DNA of 64,000 nt from NCBI GenBank assembly GCA_024280855.1, contig JAJRPG010000096.1, forward strand, positions 25,027 to 89,026. Direction: 5' to 3'. Positions 9,175-17,870 of the stretch are shown one piece after another. Positions within the stretch are counted from its first letter, which is position 1. Every line of letters begins with the position of its first letter. The DNA comes from Planctomycetota bacterium (GTDB taxonomy: Bacteria; Planctomycetota; Phycisphaerae; UBA1845). Both the position numbers and the translations under genes were made by a program. The notes under the pieces were generated by a model, which was given only the letters and a program-made list of their open reading frames with translations, was not told the origin of the DNA and did not search any database.

Positions 9175-9438
9175 TCAGCCCTTACGCTTCTGAGAGCGTG
9201 CCTTCGGCTTCTTCGTGCCGCGTTTCGCTCCGACAGCCGCCTTCTTGTCCCCGTCACCGACTTTCCGCAGGAACTCGTCGAGTTCGCTGGGTAGATAAAT
9301 CCTGAAATTGGACGCAGGGTGTCTCCTTGCAGGCAACTTGTTCGACCTGTCGTAACGCCTCAGAGTGTCCGCGCTACATCCAAGATAGGCGGCGGCTTCC
9401 GCGACCGTCAGATACTCATTTAGCTTCGCCACAGTCAT
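9175..9438 (-). CDS. MerR/excisionase-type helix-turn-helix protein upstream of BREX
   Basis: An 87-residue protein whose N-terminal half is a winged helix-turn-helix of the MerR/excisionase kind (YLTVAEAAAYLGCSADTLRRYDRSNKLPARRH, then FRIYLPSELDEFLRKV). The C-terminal 30 residues are a lysine/arginine-rich tail (KKAAVGAKRGTKKPKARSQ) that could bind nucleic acid nonspecifically. It is transcribed in the same direction as the BREX operon and lies first in it, so a local transcription regulator is the likely role; an excisionase of the island is the alternative. It is not one of the WYL-domain BrxR regulators known for other BREX loci. Confidence 0.82.
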   Translation of the reverse strand: MTVAKLNEYLTVAEAAAYLGCSADTLRRYDRSNKLPARRHPASNFRIYLPSELDEFLRKVGDGDKKAAVGAKRGTKKPKARSQKRKG

Positions 9439-9846
9439 CCACTCCAGAAGGGGGCGCTTGGTGCAGCATTATGCAGCGTCTGGCGGCTCTTGGGAAGCCG
9501 AACCGGGATCGGCCCGCCCCTCCGGGGCGTGCCTCCTTCAAGAGGATGCTCCCGTCCGCGACGCCCAACCCGTCCCCGGAGCCTTCTCCATGGGCGAATG
9601 CCCCCTTTCCGTTCGTTTCCGGGGAGATGAACGGCGTAGGTCTACCGAAATACGCCCACGGGGCAGCGATGGCTGCTGCCAGCGTAGCTGCACGAGATGG
9701 TCAACCGTGCCTATCGCGTCCATTACGGGCGGCTCAAATCTGAGGTCTTGACCCCCATTCCCGGCTTTGGTTCGGCGGGACTACGAGGCGACTAACGCAG
9801 ATTGGATTCTGAACGGCGGCGATAGAATCCGAGGGAGATGTCGTTG
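9439..9846. other. gene-poor stretch between the divergent HTH and Cys-rich genes
   Basis: About 400 nt without a gene I can support. Several open frames cross it, but they are proline/arginine-rich, have no ribosome sites and match no family, as expected for chance frames in GC-rich DNA. The promoters for the minus-strand BREX operon and the plus-strand Cys-rich gene should lie here. Just before the latter gene there is a GAGGGAG ribosome site at 9831-9837. Confidence 0.5.
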
Positions 9847-10197
9847 ATGAACAGGAAGCAGGAAATGATGTTCGCTTGCATGGATTGCAGCGTCAACACT
9901 GGCCACATAGGCGAGTATTACATGCTACTACGCGATGTGTGGCGATCCGCTCACTCAACCTGCGATGGGATGTTGTGCATAGCATGCGTAGAAAGAAGGC
10001 TAGGTAGGATGCTAGCATCAAAGGACTTCACGAACGCTGCCTGCAACAAGCCGTCTTGTTGGGAGATGGCGTACATAAGTCCACGCATGTTGTCTCGTAT
10101 CAGCGACGGGTTACTCTGCTACGCCCCGGAGGCGCATGGACACGATCAAGCCGAGATAGTGAAGGTGCCAAGGAAGAATCGCGGGAAATCCGAATAG
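9847..10197 (+). CDS. small cysteine-rich protein, probable zinc-binding (phage/island type)
   Basis: A protein of about 116 residues. I chose the ATG at 9847 because the GAGGGAG at 9831-9837 is then 9 nt away; an ATG at 9838 would abut that site. The sequence has CMDCSVNTGHIGEYYMLLRD, then GMLCIACVERRLGRML and the segment DFTNAACNK. This layout, with two CxxC pairs, is familiar to me from uncharacterised proteins on phages and genomic islands of many bacteria. A zinc-stabilised fold is inferred from the CxxC pairs. It has no membrane segment. Function is unknown. Confidence 0.72.
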   Translation: MNRKQEMMFACMDCSVNTGHIGEYYMLLRDVWRSAHSTCDGMLCIACVERRLGRMLASKDFTNAACNKPSCWEMAYISPRMLSRISDGLLCYAPEAHGHDQAEIVKVPRKNRGKSE

Positions 10198-10332
10198 ACG
10201 AACATCCAATGGATGGCTACCTGATTTCGTATCGTCTCTCGTCAGTGCTGATCGCCACAACCCCATCCTATCGGCGTCCGATCATGTTCGGCGCGTATCC
10301 GTAGGCCTCTATCCGTGCATCACGCTAACCGC

Positions 10333-10566
10333 ATGATTAGTCCATACCGTCTGCGAATGGCAATGGAACTGCTTGGTGGCGTTTCACAGGGGGAGCTATC
10401 CCGCATGAGCAATGTAAGTACGACCACCATCTCCTTGTTTCTGAACGGCAAGCGGAAGCTGCGGCCTGCGCAGGCGGCGCGGCTCGTTGAAGGTCTGGAG
10501 CGTGCCTTCGTGCGGAATGGGTCGCGTTTGGACACCGCGTTCTTCACCGAAGACTACAACGATTGA
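10333..10566 (+). CDS. XRE-family helix-turn-helix protein
   Basis: A protein of about 77 residues consisting almost only of a lambda-repressor-type (XRE) helix-turn-helix: YRLRMAMELLGGVSQGELSR, then NVSTTTISLFLNGKRKLRPA and a helical C-terminus. The ATG at 10333 is preferred to the one at 10315 because the domain starts there. It is convergent with the DUF4143 ATPase gene, 22 nt apart at their 3' ends. It is a candidate regulator of the island, possibly of the palindromic sites upstream of the ATPase, but that link is inference. Confidence 0.75.
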   Translation: MISPYRLRMAMELLGGVSQGELSRMSNVSTTTISLFLNGKRKLRPAQAARLVEGLERAFVRNGSRLDTAFFTEDYND

Positions 10567-10588
10567 CCGTAGATCACTTTGCTGCGAC

Positions 10589-11839
10589 TCAAGTTCTCGA
10601 TCCGGTGCCAGCCCAAAGGGCATTGATGGGCATCGCGTGAATGCGCGAGCCGAAGGGGATCGTGTCTTGACCCCCGTATAGCACGATGCCACAGTGAAAC
10701 CGTTTGCCTGCAATCTCCGCCAACGCTTTCATGCCTTTGAGGTCGTTCGTGCCAAGCGTCGCACCTGCCTTGACCTCGATGCCGACGATTCGCCCTGACC
10801 GATCTTCAAGAACGATGTCCACCTCGCGCCCAGCCTGCGTGCGGAAGTGGAATAGCTCCGGCCTCGTCTTGCTCCACGACGCCTGTTTGCGAAGCTCGGC
10901 GACGACGAAGTTCTCCATCAACGGCCCGCTTTGCTTCGGGTCGTTGCCAAGCCGATGCTTGCTGAACCCCAGCAGGTGAGCGAGCAAGCCCGTATCGGCT
11001 AGGCATAGCTTCGGAGATTTCACGAGCCGCTTGCCGAGGTTGCTCGACCACGCAGGCAATGCCTGCACGATGAAGGTCATCTCCAGTAAGGCGAAGTATC
11101 GCTTGAGCGTTGTCTGCGGGATCGACAGGTCGCGGGCGATGTCGGCGAAGTTGAGCGACCACCCCACGCGCGTGGCCAACAGCGTCAGCAGCCGAGGCAA
11201 TTCGGTTAGACCCTCGATGTTCGACAGGTCGCGTATGTCGCGTTGCAGAATCGTCGTGATGTACGACCGGAACCAATCATCGCGCCGACCAGCGCTTCGG
11301 GTTGTGCAGATTTCGGGGTATCCGCCGCGCAGCACTCGATCCATGAGCTTGGACGATGACAATGGTTTCTCAGGCGCACGCGGATTGGACTTGGCGAACA
11401 GCGCATCTACGAAGGTTTCGCGCACACCTTCGATTTCGCCTTGCGAGAATGGCCAAAGGGGTAGTATTTCAATCCTACCAGCAAGCGACTCGGACACCTT
11501 GGGTACGAGCAACACATTCGCAGACCCGGTGAGCAGGAACCGACCGGGCTTTCGCTTGCGATCCACTTCAAGCTTGATAGCCGGGAAGAGTGCAGGTGCT
11601 TTTTGCACTTCATCGAGAACGACAGGCCCGTCGAAGCCTCGAATGAAGCCAGCCGGGTCGCCCGTCGCCGCCGCAAGCGTGGCCGCGTCGTCCAGCGTCA
11701 GGTAGGTGGCCTTCCGCCTGCCCTCGGCAATCGCCTGCACAAGCGTACTCTTGCCCGTTTGCCGTGCGCCGTGCAAGAAGACCACTGGCGTATCCTTGAG
11801 AGCCTGCCGAAGCCGTGTTGCAATGTTTCGCTCGATCAT
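10589..11839 (-). CDS. AAA-type ATPase with DUF4143 C-terminal domain
   Basis: A 416-residue ATPase of the AAA_14/DUF4143 family. Walker A is GARQTGKST (residues about 24-32), Walker B is the GPVVLDEVQKAP region, and the sensor is FLLTGSANVLLVPKVSESLAGR. The C-terminal part (LPRLLTLLATRVGWSLNFADIA, then the TLKRYFALLEMTFIVQALPAW helices and the FHFRTQAGREVDIVLEDRSG segment with a PD-(D/E)xK-like core) is the DUF4143 domain. Such proteins are frequent on mobile islands and show large copy numbers in some lineages; their cellular role is poorly known. Three palindromes spaced by 22 bp lie just upstream, suggesting dedicated control. The gene is intact. Confidence 0.9.
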   Translation of the reverse strand: MIERNIATRLRQALKDTPVVFLHGARQTGKSTLVQAIAEGRRKATYLTLDDAATLAAATGDPAGFIRGFDGPVVLDEVQKAPALFPAIKLEVDRKRKPGRFLLTGSANVLLVPKVSESLAGRIEILPLWPFSQGEIEGVRETFVDALFAKSNPRAPEKPLSSSKLMDRVLRGGYPEICTTRSAGRRDDWFRSYITTILQRDIRDLSNIEGLTELPRLLTLLATRVGWSLNFADIARDLSIPQTTLKRYFALLEMTFIVQALPAWSSNLGKRLVKSPKLCLADTGLLAHLLGFSKHRLGNDPKQSGPLMENFVVAELRKQASWSKTRPELFHFRTQAGREVDIVLEDRSGRIVGIEVKAGATLGTNDLKGMKALAEIAGKRFHCGIVLYGGQDTIPFGSRIHAMPINALWAGTGSRT

Positions 11840-11852
11840 GGTGGTAGCCTAA

Positions 11853-11907
11853 CCGCTGAGCGGCTGGGGATCAACCGCTGAGTGGTTGAATATCGTCCAC
11901 TTGGTGG
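11853..11907. promoter_or_regulatory. three palindromic operator-like sites, 22 bp apart, upstream of the DUF4143 ATPase gene
   Basis: Three imperfect palindromes occur at 11853-11863 (CCGCTGAGCGG), 11875-11885 (CCGCTGAGTGG) and 11897-11907 (CCACTTGGTGG). Their centres, 11858, 11880 and 11902, are exactly 22 bp apart, about two helical turns, so all three face the same side of DNA. The middle site extends to TCAACCGCTGAGTGGTTGA (11871-11889), a nearly perfect dyad. They begin 14 nt upstream of the ATPase start codon, where promoter or leader is expected. Cooperative binding by a small dimeric repressor is the natural reading. Confidence 0.65.
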
Positions 11908-12011
11908 TTGATTTACATCCGTCTAGGGCGAAAATGGCAAGCCGCAAGCTGGATGTCGAAGCGGGGATTCTATCGGACGGCGAGATAGAGAGCGGATGTG
12001 AATCAGCGAGT

Positions 12012-12044
12012 TAAGTTGCCAAATGGTTCCGACTAAGTTGCCAA
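12012..12044. repeat. direct repeat TAAGTTGCCAA, two copies 22 bp apart
   Basis: TAAGTTGCCAA occurs at 12012-12022 and again at 12034-12044, a start-to-start distance of 22 bp. It lies between the ATPase operator sites and the truncated tRNA-Gly. Short direct repeats near an attachment site are typical arm-type binding sites of tyrosine recombinases, but no integrase gene is in the window, so this is a suggestion only. Confidence 0.5.
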
Positions 12045-12085
12045 GCCGTTGTAAGTGCTTTGTTTCCAGATGGTTACAAAATGAA

Positions 12086-12130
<45 letters not shown>

Positions 12131-12213
12131 AATAGCGAAAAACGCCATTCTTGAGTCATTATCGATGGTTCCTCAACTCGGTCAAGTACACTTGACGCAG
12201 CATGCGTAGTACA

Positions 12214-14844
12214 TCATTTAGCCATTCTCTTTTGCCAGCCTGCCGCATCACCCAGTCTGTTTTGGGCTGTGTAGAAAGCAACAATATCACTCACAACTTT
12301 TTGTGCCCTTTCGCTCTCACTTCCGAAGGTCGCAACCACACCGGCATGCGCTGCTAGAAGAAGTTCTTCCACTTCTTCGTATTGGTCAAGTTCAAAAAGA
12401 CAGTGGCCTAGTTGATGCTTTGCCAATGCGAGTGCACCATGGTTCTTACCTGAGACGGCCTCGCCGCGTTTGAGACTCTCCCGTAGAAGCGGTATTTCCT
12501 GAGCGCAACGATCCTGCTTCGCAATGCTCCTCGCTAGCAAAAAAGTGGTCACCGCAGCGGCTGACCCTTTAGGATTCGCGGTGTTATAGATGCCAACGGC
12601 TTCGCGATACCACTTTTCCGCGCTGGCGGAATCGCCCTGTCGCCAAGCGATCGCGCCGAGATATGTAAGCGTTTTTGCGGTGGACGTGTTGTTGGTATCG
12701 AGTGTAGCTCGTTGTATTTCCAAGACATCTTCGCAAATCGGTTTTGCTTCTTCTAATTGCCGTCGTCGAATCTTCATTTCGCACATGGCGGCAAGGCTCT
12801 CAGCGATTTCTGGATGTCTCGGCTGATGAATGCGCCTGCGGATTTCGAGCGATCGGGAATAATACTCGTCCGCAGCGTCGTGATCCCCTTGCTGCATAGC
12901 CACGACGCCAAGCTTGAACAGGGCTACGGCAACGTTCAACTCCGAGTCACCTGGCTCCGCCTGCCATCGCCGCAAACACTCCTCGTGCAATTCCCTTGCT
13001 TCGTCGAATCGCTTTTGCCCGTGCAATGTGTTCGACAACAGGTCGAGCGTTGTTGCTACACTGGTGTGTTCGTTGCCGTATGCCTGCCTCTCAATGGCGA
13101 GCGCCCGTCGGTGTAGCATTTCCGCTTCCTTGTGCCGCGATTGGATGTACGCCAAGTATCCAAGCTCATCCAACGTGTTGGCTATGTCGGGGTCGTCTTC
13201 ACTTAGGTTTCGCTCCTGAATATCTAGCCTCATTTTCAGAATGGCGCCGCCCTCATCAAGACGCCCGTCGCGAATCAACATACTACCCAGCATGTAGCGA
13301 GTCTCTTGAGCGTCCTGGGACTCGCTGCCGGAGTTATTGACCTGCGCCTTCAATGCGTCTCGCATCATAGTCTCAGCCTTCTGCTTGTCACCAAGGTTAT
13401 TGTAGAGATCACCGAGTGCCGCGCGAATGACGCTCTCCTGTGCTGGCTGGCCAGCAAAAGCGTCGTCGAGGTGCGACGTCGCGTTGTCCAGAAGCTGTGC
13501 CACCGTCATGTCCTTTCTGCCGCCGCTATACGGATCGATTCCACCGAACATGTCGTCAAGCAGGAACGTATTCAAGGCACTCGCTCGAGCGGCCTCCACG
13601 CGGGCAGTGTCTCGTTCGAGCGTCACCTGTATAACACTTGCGATTAACATGAGAAAAGCGATGGTAATACCACCGACCAGCCCCGTGTTCCGCCGTGCGA
13701 ATTTGCGAAGCTGATAGATCGTGCTGGCCGGACGCGCGGAGATCGGCTCGTTATTGAGAAAACGGTGGACATCAGCAGCGAGGTCAGCCGACGACGTATA
13801 ACGGCGATCCTTCTCTTTTTCCAGCGCCTTAGCGACTATGGTTTCAACGTCGCCACGCAACGACGTATCCACAGACCCCAGACGCGACGGTTCTAAGTCT
13901 TGGATAATACGAACCGCCTCGGGAATGGTGCGGTGGGTAATATCATGCGGCAGACAATGCCCAAGCAACTCAAAGAGAATCACACCCAAGGCGTAGACAT
14001 CGCTTCGTGTGTCTATCGCGTTAGGGTCGCCCGAAACCTGTTCTGGACTCATGTACGGTATCGTCCCAACGAGTTGCCCCACGTTGGTTTGCATAGTCAC
14101 CGTTCGTATGTCGGCGTCTGTGGCTCGGGCGATTCCAAAATCGAGAATCTTCGGTTCACCCTTCGAGCCTACCGATTCGGCAACCAGGATATTACCCGGT
14201 TTCAGATCGCGATGGATCACGCCAACCTGATGAGCGAAGTGTACGGCGTCGCAAATTTTTGCGAACAGTACAAGCTTGTCTCGTAAAGGAAGTTTGTGGG
14301 TCTTGGCGTAATCCAAAAGCTCGCGGCCTTGAACAAGTTCCATGGCGAAGTAGGGTTGCACGCCCGCCGCAGTCTTCGTCGTGCCGGCCTCATAAATCTG
14401 CGCGATGCCCGCGTGCTTGAGTCGCCCAAGCACTTCGGTCTCGAATTCAAATCGCCGAAAGAGTGATCGCGTAGCCGTTCCCAGGCGAAGTGCTTTCAGG
14501 GCTACGGCGCGATGGGGATTCTCCTGAGTCGCTTCGTACACCACGCCCATTCCGCCTTCGCCGATTTTGCGAATGATTGTATATTGCCCGATACGATCAG
14601 GAAGGGCTGGTTCATCATCCAGCGCCGCGATGCCCGATGCCACGAACTCGACACCAGAAGGTCCGTCCGCTTGTTCAACAAACGGAGTCGCTTGCTGGTC
14701 ATGTCGTAGCATTCTTTCAACTTGCTGCCTTATTTCGTAATCCTCGCCGCAGGCTTCATGTAGGAATGACTCCCATTTGTCCGGCTCAAGCGCACACGCC
14801 TGATCAAATAGAGCCATCACGCGGCTATGACGTTCACGATCCAT
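12214..14844 (-). CDS. Ser/Thr protein kinase with TPR repeats (Pkn type)
   Basis: A membrane-bound eukaryotic-like kinase of about 876 residues. After an N-terminal cytoplasmic extension comes the kinase domain: glycine loop IGEGGMGVVYEA, catalytic VIHRDLKPGNIL, DFG in ILDFGIAR, and MSPEQ for the APE motif. A transmembrane helix follows (LVGGITIAFLMLIASVIQV), then at least seven tetratricopeptide repeats outside the membrane (for example LGDLYNNLGDKQKAETMMRDAL). I chose the ATG at 14844, which overlaps the sigma factor stop by 11 nt, rather than a GTG at 14871. This sigma-factor/kinase pairing is typical of planctomycetes and acidobacteria. The kinase probably senses an envelope signal and works in one pathway with the sigma factor. 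Confidence 0.93.
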   Translation of the reverse strand: MDRERHSRVMALFDQACALEPDKWESFLHEACGEDYEIRQQVERMLRHDQQATPFVEQADGPSGVEFVASGIAALDDEPALPDRIGQYTIIRKIGEGGMGVVYEATQENPHRAVALKALRLGTATRSLFRRFEFETEVLGRLKHAGIAQIYEAGTTKTAAGVQPYFAMELVQGRELLDYAKTHKLPLRDKLVLFAKICDAVHFAHQVGVIHRDLKPGNILVAESVGSKGEPKILDFGIARATDADIRTVTMQTNVGQLVGTIPYMSPEQVSGDPNAIDTRSDVYALGVILFELLGHCLPHDITHRTIPEAVRIIQDLEPSRLGSVDTSLRGDVETIVAKALEKEKDRRYTSSADLAADVHRFLNNEPISARPASTIYQLRKFARRNTGLVGGITIAFLMLIASVIQVTLERDTARVEAARASALNTFLLDDMFGGIDPYSGGRKDMTVAQLLDNATSHLDDAFAGQPAQESVIRAALGDLYNNLGDKQKAETMMRDALKAQVNNSGSESQDAQETRYMLGSMLIRDGRLDEGGAILKMRLDIQERNLSEDDPDIANTLDELGYLAYIQSRHKEAEMLHRRALAIERQAYGNEHTSVATTLDLLSNTLHGQKRFDEARELHEECLRRWQAEPGDSELNVAVALFKLGVVAMQQGDHDAADEYYSRSLEIRRRIHQPRHPEIAESLAAMCEMKIRRRQLEEAKPICEDVLEIQRATLDTNNTSTAKTLTYLGAIAWRQGDSASAEKWYREAVGIYNTANPKGSAAAVTTFLLARSIAKQDRCAQEIPLLRESLKRGEAVSGKNHGALALAKHQLGHCLFELDQYEEVEELLLAAHAGVVATFGSESERAQKVVSDIVAFYTAQNRLGDAAGWQKRMAK

Positions 14845-15409
14845 GACGATCTCGCTCGCTGAGTTCAGCACTCAACCAGGCTCGCGTCCGTCGCCATTCC
14901 TTCTCGATGGTGCGTGTACTCACATCGAAGAACGTTGCGATTTCTTGGGTCGTCAATCCTCCGAAAAATCGTAGCTCGACGATTCGCGCTTGTCGGGCGT
15001 CCAAGGCTGCTAATGTCTCCAATACTTCGTTCAATGCCAAGAGATCGACCTGTCGTTCGCTAATTGGATCGGCGAGGTCGCAAAGCGTGACGCGTTCACG
15101 AGCGTCGTTACCTCCACGCTTAGCCGCCTTCCGCCGTCGAGCGTGATCGCTGAGAATCTGTCGCATTGCGGTAGCTGCAATTGCCAGAAAGTGTTCTCGG
15201 TCTTTCCAGACGCCCTCTCTCGGCGCGATCAACTTGAGATAAGCCTCGTGGACCAACGCCGTCGGTTGAAGTGTCTGGTCAGGACGCTGGCCGCGGAAAT
15301 AATTGCCCGCCAGTGCCCGTAAATGGTCATAGACTAACGGAAACAGCGCCTCAGCGGCGGACCCGTCACCTTGTGCCATTCGTTCAAGAATGATTGTCGC
15401 ATCGCTCAT
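14834..15409 (-). CDS. ECF-family RNA polymerase sigma factor
   Basis: A 191-residue ECF sigma factor of the planctomycete-rich subgroup (TIGR02999-like). Region 2 includes LFPLVYDHLRALAGNYFRGQ and the segment LVHEAYLKLI; region 4 includes LDARQARIVELRFFGGLTTQEIATFFDVSTRTIEKEWRRTRAWL, an intact helix-turn-helix. It overlaps the kinase gene by 11 nt. No anti-sigma gene is adjacent; in such pairs phosphorylation by the kinase is thought to replace the anti-sigma factor, which is inference here. Confidence 0.92.
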   Translation of the reverse strand: MSDATIILERMAQGDGSAAEALFPLVYDHLRALAGNYFRGQRPDQTLQPTALVHEAYLKLIAPREGVWKDREHFLAIAATAMRQILSDHARRRKAAKRGGNDARERVTLCDLADPISERQVDLLALNEVLETLAALDARQARIVELRFFGGLTTQEIATFFDVSTRTIEKEWRRTRAWLSAELSERDRHGS

Positions 15410-15607
15410 TTTCAGTCTTTTCCAAATCCAACTCGCGCAGCCCCAAAACCATTATACCCATTTGAAGCCTCCTGTGGCTCCTCCAGCGGTCCAAGGAGGA
15501 TAAATCATTTTTTTCGTCGGTTCGGTTCGGGTTCAGGGCGTTTTTTGCGTGGACTAAAGGGGGGAGGACAGCCTAACCCGGAGATTGGTAAAACGGAGAA
15601 ACAGGTA

Positions 15608-17440
15608 ATGAAATCGTTCAAGCAAACAAATGAATCGTCAGCGTTGAAGCATCGGGTGGCATGGACAAGCTGTAGCTTACCCGTGTGGGTCACGCACGTG
15701 TTTGGAATCATGTTGGTAACGTGTACCGGCACCGTTGCACAAGGCGCTGTGATCAACGTCGACCCAGGTCAATCGATCCAAGCAGCCATTGATGTAGCCA
15801 ATGACGGTGATGAAATCGTCGTAGCTCCAGGGACTTATGCGCCGATCGATTTTCTCGGCAAGAGGCTCATAATCCGCAGCACGGGCGGTCCCAAGGTGAC
15901 CATTATCGATGCAGCCGGAGGCCCCACTGGGGTCACCCTAAGAAACGCAGAGCCGGATGGCACTAAGCTAGACGGCTTCACATTGACCGGCGGCACGGGT
16001 CAAACAATTCCGGGGACGAATTGGACCGGAGGCGGGGGAATGTTCATTACGGGGGACGCCCATGTTGTCGTTCAAAACAGCGTCATTACCAAAAATCATT
16101 TGAACTCCTTAAAAGCATTCGTTATCATAGGCGGCGGCGTCTATAAGGGAGTTTCCACGGTTACATTCATCGACAGCGAGTTTTCATATAACTCGGCGGA
16201 CCTCCTAAACGGCGGGCTTGGTGGAGCCATTGGAAGTTTGTTTCCTACTATTGGTACAGTGGAAAACACAGCTACTTTCATTCGGTGTTCCTTTATCGGT
16301 AATACGCAAGAGCTTAGTACGGTCTATGTCGGTAATGACCTAGAAAGTAGCTGGTATTTTGATTCGTGCCACTTTATTGGAAACATCATGGAACAATCCA
16401 CTGACAGTTTCGGTGGTGTCCTCTTGATGGTAACGAAACACACTTCCTTAACGAACTGTCTGTTCAGCGGAAATATCATTCAAAATAATCAAGGAGTCCT
16501 CCTGTCCGTCGCAGGAGGCGATACGGTCATTGATCACTGCACATTTACCAATAATGTGACTGGTAGTCTCCTGTATGTTACTCTAGCGGCCCCCATCAGT
16601 AACAGCATTTTATATGATAATGACCTTGCGACGTTCGGTCGCATTTTTACCAGCCCATTCGGTGGTAGCACATTCAATGTGAAGTATAGCAATATCCAGG
16701 GCGGTCATCCGGGCGTTGGCAACATCGATGCAGAGCCCCTGTTCCGAGATCCACTGGGGCCAGATGGTGTTGCGGGTACGCTGGATGATGATCTTCGCTT
16801 GCTTCCTTTTTCGCCCTCAGCTGAAACTGGCAGCAACGCCGCGACGCCGGCAGACATACTTGACGTCGATGGTGATGGTGACACGACAGAGGCACTACCG
16901 TTCGATATAGATGGACTGGCGCGGGTACTTGATGCTGACAACGACGGCACGGCTACCACCGACATGGGCGCTCATGAAGTCCCGACCAACGCATGTGAAG
17001 TCGTTGCTTACCTGGATTGCGACGGTAACGGCCGCGAAGACAGCTGCGACGTATTTGATGGTATTGGTGGCCCGGATTGCAATGGAAACTTTTTTATTGA
17101 CTCATGCGAGATAGAGAATGGCACGTTGAAAGATTGTGATGGCGACGGACTAGCTGACCTCTGCGAGATTGCAAACGGCACGGCTCCCGACTGTGACGGA
17201 AACAGTATCGACGATGCCTGTGATCCCGACTTCGACGGCGACGGCACAAACGACGCCTGTGACGACGACATCGACGGCGACGGTGTTCTCAATAGCGCGG
17301 ACGTATGCAATGCCACTCCTCTGGGGGCGATCGTTCAGCCAAATGGCACGCTGCTCATGGATGGAGATGGCGACTGCGATGTTGATTTGTATGACTACAG
17401 TATTTTCCAGGCCGAATTTAGCGGTTTGAACTCGAACTAA
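15608..17440 (+). CDS. secreted parallel beta-helix protein with calcium-binding repeats
   Basis: A secreted protein of about 610 residues. The ATG at 15608 is chosen because it places the hydrophobic signal segment (VWVTHVFGIMLVTCTGTVAQG) near the N-terminus; a GGAG lies about 10 nt upstream. The mature part starts VINVDPGQSIQAAIDVANDGDEIVVAPGTY, the signature of pectate-lyase-like parallel beta-helices, and continues with beta-helix coils to about residue 380. The C-terminal third has aspartate-rich repeats of thrombospondin type 3 style (DCDGNGREDSCD, DCDGDGLADLCE, DFDGDGTNDACD) and ends with a dockerin-like GDGDCDVDLYDYSIFQAEF. No catalytic residues for polysaccharide cleavage can be assigned; adhesion or binding of extracellular polymer is as likely. 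Confidence 0.88.
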   Translation: MKSFKQTNESSALKHRVAWTSCSLPVWVTHVFGIMLVTCTGTVAQGAVINVDPGQSIQAAIDVANDGDEIVVAPGTYAPIDFLGKRLIIRSTGGPKVTIIDAAGGPTGVTLRNAEPDGTKLDGFTLTGGTGQTIPGTNWTGGGGMFITGDAHVVVQNSVITKNHLNSLKAFVIIGGGVYKGVSTVTFIDSEFSYNSADLLNGGLGGAIGSLFPTIGTVENTATFIRCSFIGNTQELSTVYVGNDLESSWYFDSCHFIGNIMEQSTDSFGGVLLMVTKHTSLTNCLFSGNIIQNNQGVLLSVAGGDTVIDHCTFTNNVTGSLLYVTLAAPISNSILYDNDLATFGRIFTSPFGGSTFNVKYSNIQGGHPGVGNIDAEPLFRDPLGPDGVAGTLDDDLRLLPFSPSAETGSNAATPADILDVDGDGDTTEALPFDIDGLARVLDADNDGTATTDMGAHEVPTNACEVVAYLDCDGNGREDSCDVFDGIGGPDCNGNFFIDSCEIENGTLKDCDGDGLADLCEIANGTAPDCDGNSIDDACDPDFDGDGTNDACDDDIDGDGVLNSADVCNATPLGAIVQPNGTLLMDGDGDCDVDLYDYSIFQAEFSGLNSN

Positions 17441-17870
17441 GACCCACAAGGTGGCAGAGCCAGAACGGTAAATTCAGTACATGACTTACGCACTTGTGCC
17501 CCGAGTTCAGCATTGAAAACTGGGAGGCCTCTGCTCAAAAGGGCTAGGATTGTCCAGCCTTGTCGTCTTGCGATCAAACGGATTCTGAAGTGTACGTTAG
17601 TTGTGGTATCATCCCAGCATCGTCATCTAATACAGTAGCCGGATGCCAATAATTTAAGGCACTTATCCACAAAGCGTTGAGTTCCGATAAATAGCATCTT
17701 TGTTAGGCCAAAATGGTTGTTCAATTAGTTCTTCATTGTTCCAGGTCGGATTTCTTTGCTTGAGTTGTGGATAGGCTATAATTCGATACCTTTTGCATCA
17801 TGTGAAGTTGAGGAAGCGGTTTGCTCTTCGGCTCGTTGGGGGCATGTACGTAGGAATAAAGGAGGGTGGA
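17441..17870. other. intergenic stretch, no gene seen
   Basis: About 430 nt between the beta-helix gene and the next secreted-protein gene. I see no coding frame, RNA gene or convincing terminator. A good ribosome site, AAGGAGG, appears at its end just before the ATG at 17871. Confidence 0.5.

Noticed and set aside
9458..9795. Possible gene remnant upstream of the Cys-rich gene
   Set aside because: Frames such as VNRAYRVHYGRLKSE looked gene-like but could not be tied to a family or to an adequate start.
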